Shown: one piece after another, positions 1-6,552 of the stretch
Position numbering within the stretch: the first letter of the stretch is position 1
Layout: each line of letters opens with the position of its first letter
Assembly (NCBI GenBank): GCA_964507325.1
Contig: CAZDQL010000121.1
Location: 1-16,741 of the forward strand
Origin: CAZDQL01 sp964507325
GTDB taxonomy: Bacteria; Planctomycetota; UBA1135; GCA-002686595
Length of the DNA stretch: 16,741 nt
Reading direction: 5' to 3'
Position numbers and translations under genes: made by a program
The notes under the pieces: model-generated
The model's database searches: none
What the model was told of the DNA's origin: nothing
What the model saw: only the letters and a program-made list of their open reading frames with translations

Positions 1-177
1 CCAATCGACACGCCGGACACACCCGCGTCCCACCCTCGTGAATAATTCGGGCTAAGTCAGTCGAGGAAGGGTGGAGTTCCCGGCATCCTCTTCTGAACCG
101 CCCTCTGCACCCGCCGTTCTCCTGGTTGCACGACCGAAGAGCCGTGCGCGGACCACTACCTCGCAGGAGTTGCGCAG

Positions 178-1716
178 ATGACTGGCGACGACTATCTGGA
201 AGTACGCACCGAGCGAACCCTCCCCAAGGCGTGGGAACAGGAGGAGACCTTCGGCGACACCCTCTACGAGTGGATGGGACGAGCTCCCTGGCTCGCCATC
301 TCCGGCGCCATGCACCTGGTGATCTTCCTGATCATCCAGGCCGTGCCGTGGAACCTCTTCGCGCAGGACGATGAGGTCGTCGTTCAGATGGATCCCACCC
401 AGGCCCCGGAGGAGATCTTCGAGGAGCAGATCGAGGAGGAGCCGGAGGAGCTCGAGCCGGAGGAGCCGATCGAGGAGCCGATCATCCAGGACGCCGACAT
501 CCCCGAGGAGGAGGTCGACGACTTCCAGACGGTGGACGATTTCGTCGTCGACCAATTCGAGTCCCCCTTCCCCGACGACAACATCGGCAACGTGATCGGA
601 ATCGGTCCGGGAGGGGGGGGCAAGCGCTCCAAGCGCTTCGGCAGGGGCAGGCCCTCGGGGGGCTCCGGTACGGAACAGGCCCTGAAGGAGGCGCTGCTGT
701 GGCTGAAGACCCACCAGGACTCCGACGGCAAGTGGGACTGCGACGAGTTCATGAAGCACGACCCGATCGGGGATCTCTGCACGGGTCCCGGGGACCCCTT
801 GCACGACGTGGGGGTCAGCGGCCTGGCGCTGCTGGCCTTCCTGGGTGACGGCAGCACCCTGCACGGCGGGCCCCACAAGGACGTGGTGACCCGCGGGGTG
901 CGCTGGCTGCGGGAGCAGCAGGACATCGAGACGGGGCTGATCGGGGAGGAGATCGGCCACAACTTCCTCTACGACCACTCGATCGCATCGCTCGCGATCT
1001 GCGAGGCCTACTACTTCTCCAAGTCGGCGCTCCTGCGCGGGACGGCGCAGATGTCGGTCAACTACATCATGCGCGCGCGCAACCCCTACGGCGCCTGGCG
1101 CTACGAGGTGCCGCCGAACGGCGACAACGACACCTCGGTCACCGGCTGGATGGTCTTCGCGTTGGCCTCCGCCGCCGACGCGGGGCTCAAGGTCGACGAC
1201 GACGCCTTCGTGGGCGCCCTGACCTGGATCGAGGACGCCACCGACCCCGCCACGGGCCGCGTCGGCTACGACTCGATGGGCTCGGTGAGCTCCCGCATCA
1301 ACGGCCTCAACGACCACTTCCCGCCGGAGAAGGGCGAGGCGATGACCGCCGTGGGCCTCCTGTGCCGCTTCTTCCTGGGACAGGATCCGGCCGAGACGCC
1401 GGTCATGTCGAAGCACGCCGAGCTCCTGTCGCGCACTCCGCCGGAGTGGGACCCCGAGGGCTACGGCTGCGACATGTACTACTGGTACTACGGCTCCTAC
1501 GCCATGTACCAGATGGGCGGCCGGCACTGGAAGGAGTGGAACCGCGCCATGAAGTCGGCAGTGGTCGAGTCCCAGCGCCGCGACGGAGCCCACACCGGCT
1601 CCTGGGACCCGGTGGGGCCGTGGGGGCACTCCGGCGGGCGGGTGTACAGCACGGCGACGATGGCGCTCTGCCTGGAGGTGTACTTCCGCTACGCGCGGGT
1701 GATCGGCGCGCGGTAG
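178..1716 (+). CDS. Membrane-anchored TonB-like N-terminus plus squalene-cyclase/prenyltransferase-type toroid domain
   Basis: The protein has 512 residues. The start is supported by AGGAG at 165-169, eight bases upstream. A cytoplasmic N-terminus leads to one membrane segment at about residues 37-56, then an extremely acidic Glu/Pro linker (about 65-130) and a Gly/Arg-rich hinge (about 141-165). This order resembles the anchor and linker of TonB-type proteins. From about 166 to the end it shows alpha/alpha-toroid repeats with QW-like motifs, such as QDSDGKW near 180, a helix-plus-GAWRYE repeat near 295 and a QRRDG repeat near 456. The family fold is shared by squalene-hopene cyclases and prenyltransferases. 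However, the place of the cyclase DxDDT motif reads GDNDTS (near 304-309), so the catalytic Asp appears to be Asn and terpene cyclase activity is doubtful. The toroid should face the periplasm. The next gene starts 45 nt downstream, so co-transcription is plausible. The substrate is unknown. Confidence 0.88.
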   Translation: MTGDDYLEVRTERTLPKAWEQEETFGDTLYEWMGRAPWLAISGAMHLVIFLIIQAVPWNLFAQDDEVVVQMDPTQAPEEIFEEQIEEEPEELEPEEPIEEPIIQDADIPEEEVDDFQTVDDFVVDQFESPFPDDNIGNVIGIGPGGGGKRSKRFGRGRPSGGSGTEQALKEALLWLKTHQDSDGKWDCDEFMKHDPIGDLCTGPGDPLHDVGVSGLALLAFLGDGSTLHGGPHKDVVTRGVRWLREQQDIETGLIGEEIGHNFLYDHSIASLAICEAYYFSKSALLRGTAQMSVNYIMRARNPYGAWRYEVPPNGDNDTSVTGWMVFALASAADAGLKVDDDAFVGALTWIEDATDPATGRVGYDSMGSVSSRINGLNDHFPPEKGEAMTAVGLLCRFFLGQDPAETPVMSKHAELLSRTPPEWDPEGYGCDMYYWYYGSYAMYQMGGRHWKEWNRAMKSAVVESQRRDGAHTGSWDPVGPWGHSGGRVYSTATMALCLEVYFRYARVIGAR

Positions 1717-1761
1717 TCGCGGGCTGCGGAGGAGGGCGCGGCGGCGTAGGATCGCGTCACG

Positions 1762-3294
1762 ATGCTGTCGATCTGCGCCTGCGCCGCGCTCCTCCTCCTG
1801 CCGTCCGCGCAGGAGGAAGAGACGCCCACTCCTGACTACACCACGCGCCAGATCCAGGGCTGGACGGTGCGCGTCCACCCCGAGCTGGCCCGTCCCGAGA
1901 GCGAGTTGGGTCGCAGGGTGCTCGAGCACCTCGCCCACGACTTGCACCGGATCGCGAGGGTGCTGCCCGAGGCGGCGTTGCGACGCCTGCGCGGGATCAC
2001 CCTCTGGATGGAGCTCGACCTCCCGGGCGTTCCCGGCGGCGCCTACCACCCCTCGCGAGCCTGGCTGGTCGAGCACGGCTACGACCCCGCCCTGGCGCGC
2101 AGCATCCAGTTCGGCAACGCCGAGAACTTCCTTTCCTGGTCCCGCGTCCAGCCGTGGATGGTGCTGCACGAGCTGGCCCACGCCTACCACCACCAGGTCC
2201 TGGGCAAGGGGCACGCGGGGATCCGGGGGGCCTACGAGGCCGCGGTCGCGTCGGGGGCCTACGAGTCGGTGCTCTACTACTCGGGTGAGAAGCGGCGCGC
2301 GTACGCCCTGAAGAACGTCGACGAGTACTTCGCCGAGCTGACCGAGGCGTACTTCGGCACCAACGACTTCTACCCCTTCGTGCGCCCCGAGATCGCCGAG
2401 ATCGACCCGGGTGGGATGCGGGTCATCAGGGAAGCGTGGGAGGCGCCTCCGGGCCTGCGCTTGGTGACCAAGCCGAATGCGGTGCGCGTCGTCCGGGGCG
2501 GGACGACGTTGCTCGAGTATCTACGGGGCCACGAGGGCTTGAAGCCCTACGCCCTGCACCTGCGCACCCCCGCCGGCTTCGACGTCCTGCGCGACGCGCC
2601 GCACGACCACGAGCACCACCACGCTCTGATGTTCGCCATCGGCGTCGACGAGGTGGACCACTGGGGAGAGCGCGTCGCCCAGATCCCCGGGCGCCAGCTC
2701 GAGCGCTCCTGCGAGCCGATCGAAGCCCCCGCGTGCGGCTTCACCCAGGCGATCGAGTGGCTCGACTCGCGCGACAAGGGGGTGCAGCTCGTGGAGCGGC
2801 GCTGCTTGGAGCTCGTCGTCGAAGGCGAGCCCGAGGCGACCCTGCTCACCTGGCGCAGCCGCCTGGAGCTCCCCCCGGGCGTGGACTCCGCCCGCCTCTG
2901 GGGCGCCCACTACTTCGGGCTCGGCATGCGCTTCGCCGAGTCGATGGACGGCAGCGGAGCCTTCCTCTACGCCTCCGGCTCCCCAGGTGAGGTCGTGCGC
3001 GGCGACGAGCGCCTGACCCGTTCGACCTGGAGCGCCTATCACGGCGAGGTCGACGGTCGGCCGGTCACCGTGGCCGGCTTCGACGATCCCCGCAATCCAC
3101 GGCACCCCGCCGCCTGGTTCACCATGACGGTGCCCTTCACGTACCTGACGGCGACCCTGGATCTCCAGGCCCAGCCGCTGGTCCTCCACGCGATCGAGGC
3201 CTTGGACCTGCGCTACGGAGTGGCCGTCTGGGATGGGCACGTGGAGCGAGATTCGATCGAGGAGCTGTACCGGCGCTGGGCTGCCCGGGAGTGA
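1762..3294 (+). CDS. Exported fusion: HExxH metallopeptidase-like domain plus PmoA-like (DUF6807-type) domain
   Basis: The protein has 510 residues and starts with a short hydrophobic signal peptide (about 1-16, cut near PSAQ). The N-terminal half contains HELAHAYHH at residues 136-144, a zinc-binding HExxH motif. The segment DEYFAELTEAYF (187-198) supplies Glu188 or Glu192 as a likely third zinc ligand, as in several gluzincin-like proteins. The C-terminal half (about 231-505) resembles the 'methane oxygenase PmoA' family of planctomycete sugar-utilisation loci, which is not a true methane monooxygenase subunit. The signature is HHHALMFAIGVDEVDHWGE at 285-303, close to the family's His-rich 'HHRGLWFAHG..VNGVDFW' pattern. 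No good ribosome binding site precedes the ATG (GGAGGAG at about 1728 is too far away). Translation may therefore depend on the toroid gene ending 45 nt upstream. The catalytic function is inferred and the substrate is unknown. Confidence 0.85.
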   Translation: MLSICACAALLLLPSAQEEETPTPDYTTRQIQGWTVRVHPELARPESELGRRVLEHLAHDLHRIARVLPEAALRRLRGITLWMELDLPGVPGGAYHPSRAWLVEHGYDPALARSIQFGNAENFLSWSRVQPWMVLHELAHAYHHQVLGKGHAGIRGAYEAAVASGAYESVLYYSGEKRRAYALKNVDEYFAELTEAYFGTNDFYPFVRPEIAEIDPGGMRVIREAWEAPPGLRLVTKPNAVRVVRGGTTLLEYLRGHEGLKPYALHLRTPAGFDVLRDAPHDHEHHHALMFAIGVDEVDHWGERVAQIPGRQLERSCEPIEAPACGFTQAIEWLDSRDKGVQLVERRCLELVVEGEPEATLLTWRSRLELPPGVDSARLWGAHYFGLGMRFAESMDGSGAFLYASGSPGEVVRGDERLTRSTWSAYHGEVDGRPVTVAGFDDPRNPRHPAAWFTMTVPFTYLTATLDLQAQPLVLHAIEALDLRYGVAVWDGHVERDSIEELYRRWAARE

Positions 3295-3364
3295 CAGTCG
3301 AGACGGCGCCAGGGCACGAGGAAGATCACGAGACGCGCTCCCCCGAGCCGGACACCATCCCTGC

Positions 3365-3404
3365 CAAGAGATCTCTTGAGATTTCGTACCACCGGAGGTA
3401 GTCT
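3365..3404 (+). promoter_or_regulatory. Candidate sigma70-like promoter overlapped by a 14-bp perfect palindrome
   Basis: CAAGAGATCTCTTG at 3365-3378 is a perfect palindrome. It overlaps a TTGAGA box (3376-3381, five of six matches to TTGACA), followed after exactly 17 nt by TAGTCT (3399-3404, a weak -10). This is an AT-richer patch in very GC-rich DNA, about 45 nt before the beta-helix gene. A repressor bound at the palindrome would cover the -35 box. The -10 match is poor, so this is a suggestion only. Confidence 0.3.
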
Positions 3405-3450
3405 TTACTCATAGCCCTGCTTCCGATCCAAGCGCACGGGAGGCCGATCC

Positions 3451-5193
3451 ATGACCCCGATGCTCAGATCCCTCGCGCTGCTCGCAGCCTTCGCACCCGC
3501 TGCCGCGCAGACTACTTGGTACGTCGACATCTCCGGCAATCCGCCTGGTAGCGGGAGCCCGAACGATCCGTACACCAGCATTCAGTACGCCATCGACCAG
3601 CCGAGCACGCTGAACGGCGACACCCTCCTGGTCGCGACCGGGAGGTACCTCGAATCGGTGGACTTCCGCGGCAAGGAGCTCCTGATCGACGGTAGTGGCG
3701 CGGACCCCGTGCCGGTGATCGATGCCGGTGGTGTGGGGACTGCGGTCCTGTTCCAGAGCGGGGAGGGACCCGCCACCGTGCTCCGCGGCTTCGTCGTGAC
3801 CGGCGCGACGTCCTCTGGGATCCGGGTGGACGGCGCGAGCCCGCTGCTCGAGCTACTCGTCGTCTGCGGGAACCGGGCGCTTCACGGTGCCGGCCTGTGG
3901 GTTCAATCGGGGGGAGCGCCGCTCATCCGCGCCTCCGTCTTCGAAGACAACGTCGCCCTCGACCAGGGCGGCGCCGCCATCGGTGGGACGTTCGAGGACT
4001 GCACCTTCCGCCGGAACCGGGCCGGATGGGCCGGGGGAGCCCTCTGCGGCGCCACCGCTCGCGGATGCCGGATTGAGGCCAACGACGCCGGGCTCGACTA
4101 CGAAGGGGTCGGCGGGGGGGCGCTACTCTGCCACCTCGAAGCGTGCACGGTGATCGGTAACCGAGCCGGCCGGAGTGGCGGTGGCGTGGACGCGTGCACG
4201 CTCGTCGGAGGCGCACTGCTCTACAACCGTGTCGTGAACTCCCCCAAGTCCGTCGGTTGGGGGGGCGGCTCCCGTGGCGGCGAAGCTCGCGGCGTGCTGT
4301 ACCGCGGCAACTACGTCGCCAGCCCGACCGCGTTGGGTGGAGGCGCCTACGACACGCGGGTCGCAGACTGCATCTTCAGCGGCAACGAGGCGGATCGCGG
4401 CGGCGGTGCCTTCTTCTGGGGCGCGCCGCCGGTGGGTGACGAGTTACGAGGCTGCACGTTTTTTGCGAACCGCGCGCGCTACGCGGGTGGGGGGATCTAC
4501 TACCAGGGCAAGAGCGGCGGCACGTGCGTGGACTCGATCCTGTGGGGCAACGCGCCCGACGAGATCGCAGGCGAGCCGATCCTCGACGTGAGCTACTCCT
4601 GCGTCGAGGGTGGCTACCCCGGGACCGGGAACATCCCCCTCGACCCGCTGCTGTTCGGCCCTGCCGGGAGCGACGCGCACCTGCGCGAGGGCTCACCGTG
4701 CATCGACGCGGGCGACCCGAACGGCCCTCCGGACTTCGACGGGACGCGCGCCGACATCGGCGCCGTGCCCTTCGACGCCGCATGGATCGGCGGCGCCTTC
4801 CCCTACTGTTCGCCGAGCCGCACCGAGGCAGGCTGCCTGGTGCTCGCCACGTCCGCTGGCTCGCCTTCGTTGAGCGGCCCAGACGATTTCGTCATCGGTG
4901 CGACCGGCGTTCCCCCTGGCGTACCCGGCCTCCTCTTCTACGGCCTGAGCGCCGACGCCATCCCCTACTTCGGTGGTCTCCTGTGCGTCGCCACTCCGCT
5001 GGTCCGCATGGACTTGCAGCTCTCGACCCCGGCGATCGACACGTGCGGGGGGACGTTCCGCCAGCCGTTTTCCCAGGCGACCCTGAACAGCCTCGGACTG
5101 TCCTCCGGCGACCGGCTCTACTTGCAGTACTGGTTTCGACCTGTCGTGAAGGGTCGGACGAGCGAGGCAGTCGAGGCGTACGTCCAGCCCTGA
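3451..5193 (+). CDS. Secreted right-handed beta-helix protein with Pmp-like FxxN/GGA repeats and C-terminal surface domain
   Basis: The protein has 580 residues. GGGAGG at 3438-3443 lies seven bases before the ATG, and residues 1-20 form a signal peptide ending AAAQ. The opening TWYVDISGNPPGSGSP, followed by PYTSIQYAID, is typical of secreted parallel beta-helix (pectate-lyase-like) proteins. From about residue 120 to 355 the chain carries at least six repeats pairing an FxxN-type turn with a GG(A/G)-hydrophobic strand, for example FRRNRAGWAGGALCG and FSGNEADRGGGAFFW. This pattern is known from chlamydial polymorphic membrane proteins. A DPLLFGPAGSDAHLREGSPCIDAG block (about 396-418) closes the helix, as is usual for such proteins. 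The last 130 residues, from YCSPSRTEAGC, form a separate beta-rich domain of a kind I associate with planctomycete secreted proteins. An adhesion, structural or sorting role is inferred, and no catalytic residues are evident. Confidence 0.85.
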   Translation: MTPMLRSLALLAAFAPAAAQTTWYVDISGNPPGSGSPNDPYTSIQYAIDQPSTLNGDTLLVATGRYLESVDFRGKELLIDGSGADPVPVIDAGGVGTAVLFQSGEGPATVLRGFVVTGATSSGIRVDGASPLLELLVVCGNRALHGAGLWVQSGGAPLIRASVFEDNVALDQGGAAIGGTFEDCTFRRNRAGWAGGALCGATARGCRIEANDAGLDYEGVGGGALLCHLEACTVIGNRAGRSGGGVDACTLVGGALLYNRVVNSPKSVGWGGGSRGGEARGVLYRGNYVASPTALGGGAYDTRVADCIFSGNEADRGGGAFFWGAPPVGDELRGCTFFANRARYAGGGIYYQGKSGGTCVDSILWGNAPDEIAGEPILDVSYSCVEGGYPGTGNIPLDPLLFGPAGSDAHLREGSPCIDAGDPNGPPDFDGTRADIGAVPFDAAWIGGAFPYCSPSRTEAGCLVLATSAGSPSLSGPDDFVIGATGVPPGVPGLLFYGLSADAIPYFGGLLCVATPLVRMDLQLSTPAIDTCGGTFRQPFSQATLNSLGLSSGDRLYLQYWFRPVVKGRTSEAVEAYVQP

Positions 5194-5383
5194 CGCGCAG
5201 GCGGCAGGCGACGTTGAGGCGCGTAGCCAGCAGTGGAGAATGAGCCTGCGCATCGCGGGCTCCGCTGTCCCTGTCGCATCCACGTGGCGATCGGCTTGGC
5301 GAACCTCTCGCAACGACTTGGGCGTCCGATTCCCTTCGATTCCACTAGGATCCCAGATCCCACGGACGGACAAGGACAGGCCG

Positions 5384-5779
5384 ATGCGATTCCCCCTTCG
5401 TACCCCCCGGACGCTGGTCGTCACCCTCGTGGCCGGCCTCCTCTTCGTCGCCTGCAGGGGCGAGGACCTTCCGATCGCGACAGCGCTCCAGGACACCTGG
5501 TCCGTCACGGACATCGCGGGCGACACCGAGCTCGTGACGTTCGAGGCAGACACGATCCGGTGGCGCGTCGGCACCGAGGAGGAGTACGAGTGTCCGTACC
5601 GGCTGGTCTCCTGCCACGAGGGCGAGGGCGCGGTGACCCTGCGCCTCAAGTCCATGCAGCGCACCGGCGCGGACGTCTGGGTCGAATTCCACCTCACGTT
5701 CTCCGAGGACCGGCAGCAGTTCCGGATGGTGCACGGCGCGGACGTCCTCGACGGCGTGTTCGTCCGCTCCTCGCCCTGA
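5384..5779 (+). CDS. Small predicted lipoprotein, function unknown
   Basis: The protein has 131 residues. An upstream in-frame ATG at 5240 exists, but the start at 5384 gives a proper n-region (MRFPLRTPRT), a hydrophobic core and a lipobox-like LLFVAC (Cys at about residue 24). It is also preceded by AAGGA/AGG at 5372-5380. The Phe at lipobox position -3 is less usual, so lipidation is probable rather than certain. The mature part is about 107 residues of predicted beta-rich protein (EADTIRWRVGTEEEYECPY, then VTLRLKSMQ). Cys residues near 72 and 79 could pair. The rhythm recalls small lipocalin-like or META/HslJ-type exported proteins that measure 'substrate versus baseline' terms, but I see no diagnostic motif. 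It stands alone, with 190 nt before it and 230 nt after it. Confidence 0.75.
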   Translation: MRFPLRTPRTLVVTLVAGLLFVACRGEDLPIATALQDTWSVTDIAGDTELVTFEADTIRWRVGTEEEYECPYRLVSCHEGEGAVTLRLKSMQRTGADVWVEFHLTFSEDRQQFRMVHGADVLDGVFVRSSP

Positions 5780-6009
5780 TTGGGGTACGGCCAGCTCCGG
5801 CCGACGCGGATCCTCGAGCTCCGCGCCGGAGACGTCCCGGCCGTGGAGCGCCTTCTCGTGGGGAGGCTTCGCATCCTCCGCTCGACTTGCCGACCTGGAC
5901 AGGATGCCGGAGAATGGCCCCAAGAGGAGGGCGATCGCGTCGCCCAGCGCGAGCGTCGACAGCGTCCGGCTGGGCGCGCGCGTACGGCCCTCTCCGCGAG
6001 GAGAAAGAC

Positions 6010-6531
6010 ATGAACCTGCCTATCGCGAAGCCCTGCTTGGCGCTCACCCTGCTCGGTGTTCTCGTCGGCTGCGCCACCACCGTGCCCGAGTCGGACAGCA
6101 CCCCCCCCGAGCTCACCCTCCACTGGCGCGTCACCGACCCCATGCCCTGGGCAGAGGGCCCCGGCCCAGGTGACGATCTGACGATCCTCAGTACGCCGAC
6201 CACGACCGCCTACTTCTGGGCCCTGGCCAGCGACGACGAGGGAGTCAGGGAAGTCGCCATCCAGGCCAGTGGCTGGCTGAGGTTCGTGGGCGGCGGTATG
6301 CCCGTGTCCCAACTGCTGACCCTGAGCGCAGTCAACGCGGCGGATTCCGATGTCGGCCCGGGGGACGAGGCCTTCTCACGCCTGAACGCGCTCCTCGGCA
6401 TCGACGAAAGCGACTGGGAGTGTCCGGAGGGCAAGGTATTCGAGAGCGCCACGATCACCGTGCGAGCCACCGCGGAGAACTTCTTCGGGGACGCCGTGGA
6501 GTCGGGCGAGATTATCGTGACGATCGAGTAG
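6010..6531 (+). CDS. Predicted lipoprotein with an Ig/cadherin-like beta-sandwich domain
   Basis: The protein has 173 residues. GAGGAG at 5998-6003 sits six bases before the ATG, and the signal MNLPIAKPCLALTLLGVLVGC ends in a clear lipobox (LVGC, Cys21). These two features decide the start, although the frame is open much further upstream. The mature part begins with a Thr/Pro/Ser-rich linker (TTVPESDSTPPELTLHWRV). It continues as a single beta-rich domain with an A-S-D-D-E-G-V-R-E-V pattern near 76-85, typical of Ig-like or cadherin-like sandwiches, and ends in alternating strands (SATITVRATAEN, then IIVTIE). It probably sits at the outer membrane facing the periplasm. The gene ends 21 nt from the convergent lipoprotein gene. 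I see no enzymatic motif and do not recognise a named family. Confidence 0.75.
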   Translation: MNLPIAKPCLALTLLGVLVGCATTVPESDSTPPELTLHWRVTDPMPWAEGPGPGDDLTILSTPTTTAYFWALASDDEGVREVAIQASGWLRFVGGGMPVSQLLTLSAVNAADSDVGPGDEAFSRLNALLGIDESDWECPEGKVFESATITVRATAENFFGDAVESGEIIVTIE

Positions 6532-6552
6532 GGGAGCGTCGCGAGCTGGAGC

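Noticed and set aside
30..74. CCACCCT ... AGGGTGG inverted repeat near the window start
   Set aside because: Only seven base pairs separated by 31 bases, which is expected by chance in GC-rich DNA.
371..595. An Arg/Ser-repeat frame on the plus strand
   Set aside because: It is the +1 reading of the acidic Glu/Pro linker codons of the toroid gene.
52..2214. A 720-codon open frame on the minus strand
   Set aside because: It lies opposite two well-supported genes with signal peptides and motifs. Its translation is Val/Leu/Gly/Arg-rich with no domain, as expected from the codon bias of high-GC DNA.
5887..5915. TTGCCG, 17 nt, GAGAAT as a promoter for the 6010 lipoprotein gene
   Set aside because: Each box matches only four of six positions and such pairs are common by chance. 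The spacing is right but the support is too thin to annotate.
4693..6312. A 539-codon minus-strand frame spanning the beta-helix end and both small lipoproteins
   Set aside because: The plus strand offers good ribosome binding sites and lipoboxes, whereas this frame crosses gene boundaries without any domain.
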